DNA of 64,000 nt from Arthrobacter pascens (GCF_030815585.1 NZ_JAUSWY010000001.1:868001-932000); one strand, 5' to 3'. Positions 34,869-43,217 are shown, counted from the first letter of the stretch. The notes: generated by a model from the sequence alone, not told the origin. Numbers and translations are program-made.

Positions 34869-34990
34869 ACGCTCTCTCACGTCCTGCCGCTTTTTCCCCA
34901 ACCCTCTCTCACTTCCTGTGGCTTAACGCCGAACGCTCTCTCACGGGTGAGAGAGCGTTTAGCGTTTTCAGGCAGGAAGTGAGAGAGGGT
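34869..34990. repeat. Nested palindromic element built on CTCTCTCAC
   Basis: Outer arms 34901-34918 (ACCCTCTCTCACTTCCTG) and 34973-34990 are an exact 18-bp inverted repeat. Inside, 34931-34944 pairs with 34947-34960 (GAACGCTCTCTCAC, one wobble) around GG. A further direct copy GACGCTCTCTCACGTCCTG begins at 34868-34869. The inner hairpin is followed by AGCGTTTTC and could terminate transcription. It fills the gap between two convergent genes and looks like a dispersed repeat family. Confidence 0.85.
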
Positions 34991-34992
34991 GC

Positions 34993-36210
34993 CTACTTGG
35001 CCTTGCCTAGGAAGTCCTGCAACCGGGCCACACCCGTGGCCAGGTCGTCATCGCCCAAGGCGTAGGAGAGACGGAGGTAGCCCGAAGGCCCAAAGGCCTC
35101 ACCCGGCACCACGGCCACTTCAACCTCGTCAAGGATAAGGGTGGCCAGTTCTGCGGAGGTCGACGGCGTGGACGTACCGGCCGCGGTCGGGAATTCCTTA
35201 CCCAGCAGGGCACGGACGTCCGCGTACACGTAGAAGGCGCCCTTCGGCGTCGGGCATTCCACGCCGTCAATGGCGTTAAGCCCGGCCACGATCGCCTTGC
35301 GGCGGCGGTCGAACGCCACCTTCATTTCATTGACTGCGGTCAGGGGGCCGGAGACTGCTGCGAGGGCGGCGATCTGCGGGATGTTGGAGACGTTGGAGGT
35401 GGCGTGCGACTGGAGGTTGGTGGCGGCCTTGATGACATCGGCCGGACCGATCATCCAGCCCACCCGCCAACCGGTCATCGCGTAGGTCTTCGCCACACCG
35501 TTCAGGATCACCAGTTTGTCGCCCAGCTCCGGAGCTGCGGTGGCGATGGAGGTGAACGGGACGCCGTCGTAGGTCAGGTGCTCATAGATTTCGTCGGTCA
35601 CCACCCACAGCCCCTTGGATGCGGCCCATTGGCCGATCTCAGCGACCTGCTCAGGGGAGTAAACGGAGCCGGTGGGGTTTGACGGCGATACGAAAAGCAG
35701 GATCTTGGTTTTGTCCGTAACGGCCGCCTCGAGCTGGTCGACGGTGACCAGGTAGTCCTGTTCCGGGCCAGCGAAGACCTCAACGGGGATACCGCCGGCT
35801 AGCCTGATGGCCTCAGGGTAAGTGGTCCAGAACGGGGTGGGCACAATCACTTCGTCGCCCGGATCCACCAGCGTGGCGAAGGTGTTGTAGACGGCCTGCT
35901 TGCCTCCGTTGGTCACCAGCACTTGGGATGCGTCCACGGCGTAGCCGGAGTCGCGCAGGGTCTTTTCCGCGATGGCCTTCTTGAGCTCCGGCAGGCCGCC
36001 GGCAGGGGAGTATCGGTGGTACTTCGGCTGGCTGGCGGCATCGATGGCGGCCTGAACAATGTAGTCCGGTGTGGGGAAGTCCGGTTCCCCGGCACCGAAG
36101 CCAATGACCGGCCGGCCTGCTGCCTTAAGCGCCTTGGCCTTGGCGTCAACGGCCAGGGTTGCGGATTCGGCAATAGCGGAAATGCGCTGGGAAACGCGGG
36201 CGGCAGACAT
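34993..36210 (-). CDS. Aspartate aminotransferase, class I PLP type
   Basis: A 405-residue cytoplasmic pyridoxal-phosphate enzyme of aminotransferase subgroup Ib, most likely interconverting aspartate and oxaloacetate with glutamate. Catalytic Lys241 lies in [16 protein letters not shown]; the cofactor ring is held by Asp206 and Tyr209 ([10 protein letters not shown]), with [14 protein letters not shown] and the N-terminal [11 protein letters not shown]. The ATG at 36210 begins [20 protein letters not shown] as in family members; open frame further upstream overlaps the tRNA region and is not coding. Prephenate or other 2-oxo-acid activity is possible, so no gene symbol is given. Confidence 0.93.
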   Translation of the reverse strand: MSAARVSQRISAIAESATLAVDAKAKALKAAGRPVIGFGAGEPDFPTPDYIVQAAIDAASQPKYHRYSPAGGLPELKKAIAEKTLRDSGYAVDASQVLVTNGGKQAVYNTFATLVDPGDEVIVPTPFWTTYPEAIRLAGGIPVEVFAGPEQDYLVTVDQLEAAVTDKTKILLFVSPSNPTGSVYSPEQVAEIGQWAASKGLWVVTDEIYEHLTYDGVPFTSIATAAPELGDKLVILNGVAKTYAMTGWRVGWMIGPADVIKAATNLQSHATSNVSNIPQIAALAAVSGPLTAVNEMKVAFDRRRKAIVAGLNAIDGVECPTPKGAFYVYADVRALLGKEFPTAAGTSTPSTSAELATLILDEVEVAVVPGEAFGPSGYLRLSYALGDDDLATGVARLQDFLGKAK

Positions 36211-36366
36211 GGCGGGTCCGTTCTTCGCTTGCAGCTCGTTGGCTGAATGGTGGAATTCGACGTGATCTACTCTATGCTGTTCAGCGGATCCTTCGGGTTG
36301 CCGGCGTGGATGTGACTGCAGGTCAGATCGACTCCCGGCGGGGCGGATGGTCCGAATGGAAGCTGG

Positions 36367-36396
36367 TTCGACGTACGCGAAGTTGTTGCGTAGACT
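36367..36396 (+). promoter_or_regulatory. Probable promoter of tRNA-Trp
   Basis: TTCGAC (36367-36372), an 18-base spacer and TAGACT (36391-36396) precede the tRNA by 84 bases. The same TAGACT -10 also precedes thyA and tuf. The transcript may continue into secE-nusG. Confidence 0.5.
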
Positions 36397-36480
36397 GGTT
36401 CTCCGGTGTTGAAAACACGGATGATGGCGTGCGCCCCAGTGAAAACTGGCAAGTTCGGCAATGTGCAGTTTTCGATCCAT

Positions 36481-36553
36481 AGGGTAGTGGCGCAATTGGT
36501 AGCGCAGCGGTCTCCAAAACCGCAGGTTGCAGGTTCGAGTCCTGTCTGCCCTG
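36481..36553 (+). tRNA. tRNA-Trp (anticodon CCA)
   Basis: A 73-base cloverleaf: acceptor AGGGTAG pairs with CTGCCCT over seven base pairs (one T-G), the D arm contains GCGCAATTGGTAGCGC, the anticodon stem GCGGT/ACCGC holds the loop CTCCAAA with CCA at 36514-36516, and the T arm has GGTTCGAGTCC. The discriminator base is G, the identity element for tryptophan. The 3' CCA is not encoded. A tRNA-Trp directly ahead of secE is the normal actinobacterial arrangement. Confidence 0.97.
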
Positions 36554-36649
36554 CGCAAGCTGTTCCGGCGGAATGCCGGAGCAAGCGCAGCAACCATGGT
36601 TCTGATCAGGACCGGGTAATCCAACATTGCAAAGATGAGTGAGGACCAG

Positions 36650-36919
36650 GTGACCGAAACAGCTGCCAGCAGCTCCAAGGGCCGCCCAGCTAAGAAGGAC
36701 GCCAAGGCAAACTTCTTCGCTCGCATTGCACTTTTTGTCCGCCAGGTCATCGGCGAACTGAAGAAAGTCGTTGCGCCTACCCGCAAGGAATTGATCAATT
36801 ACACGCTCGTGGTGCTGGTGTTCGTGGCCATCATGATGGTCATCGTCAGCCTGCTGGACCTCGGTTTTGGAACCGCGGTCAGCTGGGTCTTCGGCGGCAT
36901 CGCCCCCACGGACCGCTAA
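36650..36919 (+). CDS. secE: Preprotein translocase subunit SecE
   Basis: An 89-residue single-helix subunit of the SecYEG channel. An N-terminal Lys/Ser-rich region ([20 protein letters not shown]) leads to the conserved amphipathic helix [19 protein letters not shown] and a membrane helix [20 protein letters not shown]. The GTG at 36650 is preferred because GAGG lies five bases upstream; an in-frame ATG at 36635 with a weak ribosome site would add five residues. It lies between tRNA-Trp and nusG as in other actinobacteria. Confidence 0.95.
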   Translation: MTETAASSSKGRPAKKDAKANFFARIALFVRQVIGELKKVVAPTRKELINYTLVVLVFVAIMMVIVSLLDLGFGTAVSWVFGGIAPTDR

Positions 36920-37036
36920 GGCGAATTCGTCCGCAGGCTGCGTGGTCCTGTCCGGGTAACCGGAGGGAATCCACGGGGCGTGCGGAATTGAGCCATTTAA
37001 ATAGGCATGTTAGGCAATGAGGAAGCAGGAGACCAA

Positions 37037-37897
37037 GTGTCTGAGCAGGAGCTCGAGGTAACCGAGACTGAGCAGGAAAAGTCCACGGACATCACGGCAG
37101 CCCCCACGGCAGAAGCCGGTGAAGAGTCTGAGGTTGAGTCCGCTGCGCCCGAATCCGCCGATGCCGATTCTGACGATGCTGACCCCTCAGGGGAAAATGA
37201 AGCTGACTCTTCAGAGGCCGGCGATGCCACTGACGATGCCGAAGGCGGCTCCGAAGAAGAGTCCGACGCCCTTGCGGCGGCTGCTGCTGCCGCTGAAGTG
37301 GATCCAGCTGAGGAATTCAAGGGCAAGCTGCGCCGCCAGGAGGGTGACTGGTACGTCATCCACTCGTACGCCGGTTACGAAAACCGCGTGAAGGCCAACC
37401 TTGAGACCCGCATCCAGACCCTGGACATGGAAGATTACATCTTCGAAATCCAGGTGCCGATGGAAGAGGTCGTTGAGATCAAGAACGCTCAGCGCAAGGT
37501 CATCAACCGCGTCCGCATCCCCGGCTACGTGCTGGTCCGCATGGACCTGACGGATGCCTCCTGGGGCGCCGTCCGCCACACCCCCGGCGTCACCGGCTTC
37601 GTGGGCAACGCCCACAACCCCGTCCCGCTGCGCCTGGACGAAGTCTTCTCCATGCTTGCCCCGGTCTTCGAAGAAGAGCAGGCTGAAAAGGGCAAGCCGG
37701 TCAAGCACGCTGCCGCCCCGGTTGACGTTGACTTCGAGGTCGGCGAGTCCGTCATCGTCAAGGAAGGTCCGTTCGAGACCCTTCCTGCCACGATCTCCGA
37801 GATCAAGGTGGAATCCCAGACCCTCGTGGTCCTGGTCTCCATCTTCGAACGCGAAACCCCGGTCACCCTGGCGTTCAACCAGGTCACCAAGATCTGA
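37037..37897 (+). CDS. nusG: Transcription antitermination factor NusG
   Basis: A 286-residue factor that binds RNA polymerase and links it to Rho or the ribosome. A highly acidic N-terminal extension of ~100 residues (Glu, Asp, Ser, Ala) precedes the NGN domain ([40 protein letters not shown]) and the C-terminal KOW domain ([20 protein letters not shown]). The GTG at 37037 is selected because AGGAGA lies five bases upstream; an in-frame ATG at 37007 has none. The acidic extension is usual in actinobacterial NusG. Confidence 0.96.
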   Translation: MSEQELEVTETEQEKSTDITAAPTAEAGEESEVESAAPESADADSDDADPSGENEADSSEAGDATDDAEGGSEEESDALAAAAAAAEVDPAEEFKGKLRRQEGDWYVIHSYAGYENRVKANLETRIQTLDMEDYIFEIQVPMEEVVEIKNAQRKVINRVRIPGYVLVRMDLTDASWGAVRHTPGVTGFVGNAHNPVPLRLDEVFSMLAPVFEEEQAEKGKPVKHAAAPVDVDFEVGESVIVKEGPFETLPATISEIKVESQTLVVLVSIFERETPVTLAFNQVTKI

Positions 37898-37914
37898 CCA
37901 CCCTAGAATTCGCT

Positions 37915-37941
37915 CCGGGACTGCCCGCTTAGCAGTCCCGG
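37915..37941 (+). promoter_or_regulatory. Hairpin between nusG and rplK
   Basis: CCGGGACTGC (37915-37924) pairs perfectly with 37932-37941 around a seven-base loop; a smaller stem CCGCC/GGCGG follows. There is no T-tract, so it is more likely an attenuator or processing hairpin than a full terminator. Confidence 0.5.
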
Positions 37942-38025
37942 GACGGCCGGCCGCCTCGCCATGGCGGCCACAAACCTGAGGCACGCTCCTGTGTCCCAGG
38001 ACGTAATTGAGAGAAGGACCCTACA

Positions 38026-38457
38026 TTGGCTCCCAAGAAGAAGGTCACCGGCCTCATCAAGCTGCAGATCCAGGCAGGTGCCGCTAACCCGGCTCCGCCG
38101 ATTGGTCCTGCGCTTGGCCAGCACGGTGTCAACATCATGGAATTCTGCAAGGCGTACAACGCTGCCACAGAAGCCCAGCGCGGAAACGTCATCCCCGTGG
38201 AAATCACGGTTTACGAGGACCGTTCATTCACGTTTATCACCAAGACCCCGCCGGCTGCAGAGCTCATCAAGAAGGCTGCAGGCGTTGCCAAGGGTTCGCC
38301 CACGCCGCACACCGTCAAGGTTGCCAAGCTGACGCAGGCCCAGGTTAACGAGATCGCCACCACCAAGATGGAAGACCTCAACGCCACGAGCCTCGAAGGC
38401 GCAGCCAAGATCATCGCCGGCACCGCCCGCTCCATGGGTATCACCGTCGAGGGTTAA
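38026..38457 (+). CDS. rplK: 50S ribosomal protein L11
   Basis: A 143-residue ribosomal protein of the GTPase-associated centre. Translation starts at TTG (38026), with GAGAAGGA about seven bases upstream, giving [20 protein letters not shown]; no ATG lies in the conserved region. The proline-rich loop [20 protein letters not shown] and the C-terminal RNA-binding domain ending [11 protein letters not shown] are intact. The usual partner rplA follows, but after an unusually long gap that holds repeats. Confidence 0.97.
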
Positions 38458-38512
38458 TTCCCTCATCGCTGCAGCGGCGCCGGGATCGGGAAACCGACGA
38501 CGACGACGGGCA

Positions 38513-38552
38513 GCACCGCCGGGTAACCGGCACCACCGCCGGACAACCGGCA
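38513..38552 (+). repeat. Two tandem 20-bp hairpin repeats between rplK and rplA
   Basis: The unit CACCGCCGG(G/A)(T/C)AACCGGCAC occurs twice in tandem. Each can fold as GCCGG-NNAA-CCGGC, at 38518-38531 and 38538-38551. The 213-base gap is long for this gene pair. A role as a binding site for autoregulating L1 or as a processing signal is possible. Confidence 0.6.
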
Positions 38553-38670
38553 CCATCGGAAATGTTGGAAGTCCCGTCCGGATATAACGCCGGACAAACC
38601 CCGGATGACCAACTGTGGCAGGGCCCAGCGCGGTCCGCAGACCACAACTGCACAAGGAGAAATAAGCAGC

Positions 38671-39378
38671 ATGGCAAAGCGCAGCAAAGCATATGAGGCA
38701 GCAGCCGCCAAGATCGACGCGGAGAAGTTCTACGCGCCGTACGAGGCAGTAACGCTCGCCAAGGACACCAACCCGTCCAAGTTCGACGCCACCGTTGAGG
38801 TCGCCTTCCGTCTGGGCGTTGACCCGCGTAAGGCTGACCAGATGGTCCGCGGAACCGTCAACCTGCCCCACGGTACCGGCAAGGTCTCCCGCGTCCTCGT
38901 CTTCGCAACGGGCGACAAGGCCGAAGCAGCAATCGCTGCTGGCGCCGACTTCGTTGGTTCCGATGACCTGATCGAGAAGATCGCAGCCGGCTGGACCGAC
39001 TTCGACGCAGCCGTCGCCACCCCTGACCTCATGGGCAAGGTTGGCCGACTCGGTAAGGTCCTTGGTCCGCGTAACCTGATGCCGAACCCGAAGACCGGCA
39101 CCGTCACGGCAGACGTCACCAAGGCTGTCAACGACATCAAGGGCGGCAAGATCGACTTCCGCGTCGACAAGCACTCCAACCTGCACTTCATCATCGGCAA
39201 GGTTTCCTTCGACGCCATCAAGCTGGCCGAGAACTACGCAGCAGCACTGGAAGAGGTGCTTCGCCTGAAGCCGTCCGCTTCCAAGGGCCGCTACATCCAG
39301 AAGGCTACCGTGGCCACCACGTTCGGCCCGGGTATCTCGGTTGACCCGAACGTCACCAAGGTTCTGACCGAGGTCTGA
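38671..39378 (+). CDS. rplA: 50S ribosomal protein L1
   Basis: A 235-residue ribosomal protein of the mobile L1 stalk, also a known translational repressor of its own mRNA in other bacteria. The ATG at 38671 (AAGGAGA upstream) begins [20 protein letters not shown]. The family motif around [20 protein letters not shown] and [17 protein letters not shown] is intact. A strong terminator follows, separating it from two GNAT genes and the rplJL unit. Confidence 0.97.
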   Translation: MAKRSKAYEAAAAKIDAEKFYAPYEAVTLAKDTNPSKFDATVEVAFRLGVDPRKADQMVRGTVNLPHGTGKVSRVLVFATGDKAEAAIAAGADFVGSDDLIEKIAAGWTDFDAAVATPDLMGKVGRLGKVLGPRNLMPNPKTGTVTADVTKAVNDIKGGKIDFRVDKHSNLHFIIGKVSFDAIKLAENYAAALEEVLRLKPSASKGRYIQKATVATTFGPGISVDPNVTKVLTEV

Positions 39379-39415
39379 TCCTTTCAGTTCCTGGTGCCGG
39401 ATCCCTTCCGGCGCA

Positions 39416-39457
39416 CAAAGGACCGTCCGGCATTGCGCCGGGCGGTCCTTTGTTTTT
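39416..39457 (+). terminator. Rho-independent terminator after rplA
   Basis: CAAAGGACCGTCCGGC (39416-39431) pairs with 39437-39452 with one wobble, closing a five-base loop and followed by five T residues. It should end the secE-nusG-rplKA transcript. Confidence 0.92.
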
Positions 39458-39488
39458 CGACGCCACCGGCTGAAGTCCCACCAAGCCG

Positions 39489-39539
39489 TCGACTGAACCG
39501 CGCGTTCGACTGAACCGTGCCTTCGACTGAACCGTGCGG
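39489..39539. repeat. Three tandem 17-bp repeats
   Basis: TCGACTGAACCG plus five variable bases occurs at 39489, 39506 and 39523 with exact 17-base period, between the rplA terminator and the first GNAT gene. No reading frame uses it. It may vary in copy number between strains. Confidence 0.8.
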
Positions 39540-39559
39540 CTGGCTACTAGGCTGGGGGC

Positions 39560-40672
39560 ATGACCGCCCTGGCGATTACCGCCGTCGTCATCCCTCCGCC
39601 ATCCGACGGCAGGAGGGAAACCCTTGCAGGGGGCACCCGGCCCCACACGGACTTCCACGACATCCAGGCACTCAGGGAAGCGCACGAGCTGGAGAAATGG
39701 GGCAACCTTGACCGCTGCCCCACGGCCCTGGAGAGCTTGGAGTACTGGCGTGGCAACGACTATGAGGAGCGGCTGCTTTTTGTAGCACGGCTGGACCGGG
39801 AAATAGTGGGCACGTGCTCCGTGACCTTGCCGCTGCGCGAAAACACCGTCACCGCAGGGATAGATGTGCTGGTGGCGGCTGCATACCGGAGGCGGGGCTG
39901 GGGGCGCCGGTTGCTGGAACATGCCGAAGGGGTTGCGGCGGAACGCGGCAGGACGTCCCTTGACGCCTATTGCGAACTCCCCGCGGAGCCGGTGGAGCGT
40001 GCCGGCCGTATCCTGCCCGCCAAATCCGGGGCGGGCGGACTCCCCGCGGAGGAGGCTTCCGTTGCCTTTGCTTCGGGCGCCGGCTACGAACTGGAGCAGG
40101 TGGAGAGATCCAGCCGGCTGTACCTGCCGGTGCCGTCTGAGCACCTTGCCGCACTGGAAACGGAGGCCGCCGCATTTGCGCGAAGCTACACCACTGTTGG
40201 CTGGGCTGACACGTGTCCGGAGCAACTCGTGGCCGAATACGCTGTCCTCAAGCGCCATATGAGCACCGATGTGCCGGTGGCGGGGATGAACTGGGAAGCC
40301 GAGGTCTGGGATACGGCCAGGGTGCGCCAGGAGGAACAGGTCCTCATCCGCAGTGGCGTCGAGAGCCTGGTGGCCGCCGCGATGCACAAGGCCACCGGGG
40401 AGTTGGTGGCATACACGGTCCTGACCTGGCGGCCGGGAGTGCCGGCGGCCGTCACCCAACAGGACACCCTGGTGTCCGCGGCGCATCGGGGACACCGCCT
40501 GGGGATGCTGGTCAAGGTTGCGAATCTTCGCTCCGCCCAGCAGCGCTGGCCTGCTGCCCGGTCGCTACTTACATGGAACGCCAGCGAAAACCAGCATATG
40601 CTGGCGATAAATATTTCGCTTGGATTCAGGCCTGCTGGCTATGAAGGTGAGTGGCAGAAACGGCTGGGATGA
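39560..40672 (+). CDS. Tandem-GNAT acetyltransferase, copy 1
   Basis: A 370-residue protein of two GNAT-like halves. The N-terminal half has LLFVARLDREIVGTCSVTLP and the acetyl-CoA loop RRRGWGRRLLEHAE. The C-terminal half has ELVAYTVLTWRPG, HRGHRLGMLVKVANL and ends in TWNASENQHMLAINISLGF. Such double-GNAT proteins include mycothiol synthase and Eis-like relatives; the substrate is unknown. TAGGCT (39548-39553) six bases before the ATG implies a leaderless transcript. The next gene is a homologue, so this is a tandem duplication inserted between rplA and rplJ. Confidence 0.87.
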   Translation: MTALAITAVVIPPPSDGRRETLAGGTRPHTDFHDIQALREAHELEKWGNLDRCPTALESLEYWRGNDYEERLLFVARLDREIVGTCSVTLPLRENTVTAGIDVLVAAAYRRRGWGRRLLEHAEGVAAERGRTSLDAYCELPAEPVERAGRILPAKSGAGGLPAEEASVAFASGAGYELEQVERSSRLYLPVPSEHLAALETEAAAFARSYTTVGWADTCPEQLVAEYAVLKRHMSTDVPVAGMNWEAEVWDTARVRQEEQVLIRSGVESLVAAAMHKATGELVAYTVLTWRPGVPAAVTQQDTLVSAAHRGHRLGMLVKVANLRSAQQRWPAARSLLTWNASENQHMLAINISLGFRPAGYEGEWQKRLG

Positions 40673-40680
40673 TGCCCCTT

Positions 40681-41799
40681 ATGACAAGAGATGTAAAGAT
40701 CGAGCAGCTTTGGATTCCGGATTCGCTTGACGCGCCGGACGCGGCGGACTTCGTGGCCGCGGTCGAGGTGGGGCGCAAGGTCCGGATGCAGACGTGGGGA
40801 AGCGACGATCTGGCGTACGCGCCGCTGGAAAAACTCCTGGAACTGGCCGATCCTTACGAACGCCAGATCATCCTCGTGGCCAAGATTGACGGTGAAATCG
40901 TGGGAACGGTAGACATTGCCCTTCCGCTGGCGGACAACCTTGACCTCGCAGAATTCACCCTTGACATCCTGCCGGAATTCCAGCGGCAGGGGGTGGGCCG
41001 GAAACTGCTCCTCGCGGCTGAACATATGGCACGGGGCGAGGGCCGCACCATGATCCTGGTGGACACGAACCATCCCGGGGCTTCGCTGCATGAGTTCGAG
41101 AAGGCCCAACTGGTACCTGGATCGGGGCAGGGCTTTGTCCCCCTCGCCAGCAGGGAGGTCGAGTTTGCCCGCAAGACGGGATACACCCTGCAGCACATCG
41201 AACAGTTCAGTTCGTGCGCCCTGCCGCTGGACACCAAGCTGGTGGCCGACCTCCAATCGGAGGCTGATGAAGCCAACAACGGCCGCTACGCCCTGCATCA
41301 CTGGACTGACCGCTGCCCGGATCAGTGGCTGGAAGCCGTGGCCGTCCTAGAGAACCAGGCGGGCGCCGACGTCGACCCCTCCCTTGAGACTCCCGTTGAG
41401 CAGGACATGATTTTCGACGGCGGTATCCTTCGTGAAGCGGAGGAGGCCACCATTGCGCAAGGCCGGCGGACGGTGGTCACGGCGGTTGAACATCTGGCCA
41501 CTGGAGCGCTTGTGGGCCTGACCACGATCAGTGTGCTGGCCCACCGCGCGGACGTCGTCTTCCAGGATGACACGCTGGTGCTCCAGGAGCACCGGGGCAA
41601 CAAACTGGGACTGCTGATCAAAGTGGCCAACATGGAACGGCTGACCGAGCAGTTTCCGGACGCCCGGGTCATCTACACCTGGAACGCTCCGGAGAACAGG
41701 TACCTCCTGACCGTAAACCAGCAGCTGGGCTTCACCACCGCAGGTGTCACGGGCATCTGGCAGAAGGAACTGCCCCACCTCGGAGCCAGCACCAGCTAA
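40681..41799 (+). CDS. Tandem-GNAT acetyltransferase, copy 2
   Basis: A 372-residue homologue of the preceding gene, with matching landmarks: IILVAKIDGEIVGTVDIALP, QRQGVGRKLLLAAEHMARGE, EHLATGALVGLTTISVLAHR, HRGNKLGLLIKVANMERLTE and TWNAPENRYLLTVNQQLGF. The start is uncertain: ATG at 40681 gives MTRDVKIEQLWIP, while ATGs at 40669 and 40672 overlap the previous stop and would allow coupling. The two copies have clearly diverged, so the duplication is old. Acetyl-CoA use is predicted; substrate unknown. Confidence 0.87.
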   Translation: MTRDVKIEQLWIPDSLDAPDAADFVAAVEVGRKVRMQTWGSDDLAYAPLEKLLELADPYERQIILVAKIDGEIVGTVDIALPLADNLDLAEFTLDILPEFQRQGVGRKLLLAAEHMARGEGRTMILVDTNHPGASLHEFEKAQLVPGSGQGFVPLASREVEFARKTGYTLQHIEQFSSCALPLDTKLVADLQSEADEANNGRYALHHWTDRCPDQWLEAVAVLENQAGADVDPSLETPVEQDMIFDGGILREAEEATIAQGRRTVVTAVEHLATGALVGLTTISVLAHRADVVFQDDTLVLQEHRGNKLGLLIKVANMERLTEQFPDARVIYTWNAPENRYLLTVNQQLGFTTAGVTGIWQKELPHLGASTS

Positions 41800-41807
41800 G
41801 GCCCGAT

Positions 41808-41837
41808 TTGGCGGACCGGCGGCCGGTCCCGTATGGT
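41808..41837 (+). promoter_or_regulatory. Promoter of rplJ-rplL
   Basis: TTGGCG (41808-41813), 18 bases, then TATGGT (41832-41837). The predicted start near 41843 produces a leader of about 250 bases containing the L10-type structure, so rplJL is transcribed independently of the GNAT pair. Confidence 0.55.
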
Positions 41838-41847
41838 TGAAGTACCA

Positions 41848-42060
41848 AAGACCGTCGGTTGTTGGAAATCCACTCTCACGAACACAGCTCAACTCTGCAG
41901 TTGTGCGCGCGAGGGCAAGTGGCTTTCTGGACGAAGGACCCTGAACGTAGGGCGGCCAGCGCAGGTGAACGAAGCAAAGCTCCACGGCAACAAGCGTGTT
42001 GAGCCCAGCCCCGTGCATCTGCGCGGGGCGTTTTTAGTTTTAGCTCACCTGAGCGGGGAC
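41848..42060 (+). promoter_or_regulatory. Ribosomal protein L10 leader
   Basis: The long untranslated region ahead of rplJ has the position and sequence landmarks of the L10 leader, an autoregulatory mRNA structure bound by the L10(L12) complex: AAGACCGTCGGTTG at the 5' end, a central GCGCAGGTGAACGAAGCAAAG, then a terminator-like hairpin. By analogy, excess L10 binding reduces expression of the operon. The boundaries are approximate and the full fold was not computed. Confidence 0.65.
42008..42035 (+). terminator. Attenuator hairpin in the L10 leader
   Basis: GCCCCGTG (42008-42015) pairs with CGCGGGGC (42022-42029, one wobble) and is followed by GTTTTT and AGTTTT. It lies 61 bases before rplJ, so it must be read through in part for ribosomal protein synthesis, consistent with transcription attenuation. 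Confidence 0.75.
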
Positions 42061-42095
42061 CGTCGAATACCGGCACTATCCCCGGAAGGAGGGTT

Positions 42096-42692
42096 ATGGC
42101 AACGCCAATCAAGGTTTCAGCAGTAGCTGAGATCACAAACGATTTCAAGGAATCGAACGCCGCTGTCCTGACCGAATACCGCGGGCTCACCGTTGCACAG
42201 CTCAAGCAGCTGCGTGTTTCTCTCGGCCAGGACACCAAGTTCTCGGTCGTCAAGAACACCCTGACCGCCATTGCAGCCAAGGAAGCCGGTGTTGAAGCAT
42301 TCAACGACCAGCTCTCCGGCCCCACTGCAATCGCGTTCATCAAGGGTGACGCAGTTGCCGCTGCCAAGAGCCTGACGGATTTTGCCAAAGCCAACAAGCA
42401 GCTGGTCATCAAGACCGGTTACTTCGAGGGCAAGGCACTGAACGCGAGCGAAGTTGCTGCCCTGGCAGCACTCGAGTCCCGCGAGCTGCAGCTCGCCAAG
42501 GTTGCAGGGATCCTCAAGGCTCCTGCCGCCGCCGCTGCACGCATCATCGACGCACTGCGTCTCAAGCTTGAAGAAGAGAACGGTGCACCGGCAGCTGCCG
42601 AGGCTCCTGCCGCTGACGAAGCTCCCGCCGAAGAGGCTCCCGCCGCAGAAGCTGAGGCCCCGGCCGAAGCTCCCGCTGCCGAAGAGAAGTAG
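42096..42692 (+). CDS. rplJ: 50S ribosomal protein L10
   Basis: A 198-residue protein that anchors L7/L12 dimers to the ribosomal stalk. The core (ATPIKVSAVAEITNDFKESN, VLTEYRGLTVAQLKQLRVSL) is normal. After the C-terminal helix that binds L7/L12, an extra ~36-residue tail (163-198) made of Ala, Glu and Pro repeats (EAPAEEAPAAEAEAPAEAP) is present, longer than in textbook L10 of ~165-175 residues. The ATG has GGAGGG upstream. It is first in the rplJL operon. Confidence 0.97.
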   Translation: MATPIKVSAVAEITNDFKESNAAVLTEYRGLTVAQLKQLRVSLGQDTKFSVVKNTLTAIAAKEAGVEAFNDQLSGPTAIAFIKGDAVAAAKSLTDFAKANKQLVIKTGYFEGKALNASEVAALAALESRELQLAKVAGILKAPAAAAARIIDALRLKLEEENGAPAAAEAPAADEAPAEEAPAAEAEAPAEAPAAEEK

Positions 42693-42770
42693 TTTCTCTT
42701 TACCCACCAGACTCCGGTGTGAAGGCAAGCCACAGGCCGCCGAGCACCACTATAGGAAGGACGCCACACC

Positions 42771-43148
42771 ATGGCGAAGCTCACCAACGAAGAGCTCATT
42801 GAAGCTTTCAAGGAACTGACCATCATCGAGCTCTCCGAGTTCGTCAAGCTCTTCGAAGAGACCTTCGAAGTTACCGCAGCTGCTGTTGCTGTTGCCGGCC
42901 CCGCCGGTGGCGGCGCTGCAGAAGAGGCTGAAGAGCAGACTGAATTCGACGTCATCCTCGAAGCTGCCGGCGACAAGAAGATCGCAGTGATCAAGGAAGT
43001 TCGCGCCATCACTTCCCTGGGCCTCAAGGAAGCCAAGGACCTGGTTGACAGCGCTCCCAAGGCTGTTCTCGAAGGTGTCACCAAGGAAGCTGCCGAGAAG
43101 GCTATCGCACAGCTCGAAGAAGCCGGCGCCCGCGTTACCCTCAAGTAA
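42771..43148 (+). CDS. rplL: 50S ribosomal protein L7/L12
   Basis: A 125-residue stalk protein that recruits translational GTPases. The N-terminal dimerisation domain ([20 protein letters not shown]), an Ala/Gly/Glu-rich hinge and the C-terminal domain ([37 protein letters not shown]) are complete. AGGA lies upstream of the ATG. A strong terminator follows within 20 bases, ending the unit before the genes that separate it from rpoB. Confidence 0.97.
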   Translation: MAKLTNEELIEAFKELTIIELSEFVKLFEETFEVTAAAVAVAGPAGGGAAEEAEEQTEFDVILEAAGDKKIAVIKEVRAITSLGLKEAKDLVDSAPKAVLEGVTKEAAEKAIAQLEEAGARVTLK

Positions 43149-43165
43149 CTCCCGCCTCTTCAAGG

Positions 43166-43199
43166 AAAACCCCGTCCACTCCGGTGGGCGGGGTTTTTT
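43166..43199 (+). terminator. Rho-independent terminator after rplL
   Basis: AAAACCCCGTCCA (43166-43178) pairs with 43185-43197 with one wobble around CTCCGG, and the right arm runs into six T residues. This is a classic intrinsic terminator. Confidence 0.93.
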
Positions 43200-43217
43200 G
43201 CGTTCGCGGCCCAACTG

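Noticed and set aside
34993..36798. 601-residue version of the aminotransferase gene
   Set aside because: The upstream extension crosses the tRNA-Trp gene and secE antisense; the conserved N-terminus starts at 36210.
39489..39539. CRISPR array
   Set aside because: Three 17-bp units with five variable bases and no spacers; a simple tandem repeat. No cas genes.
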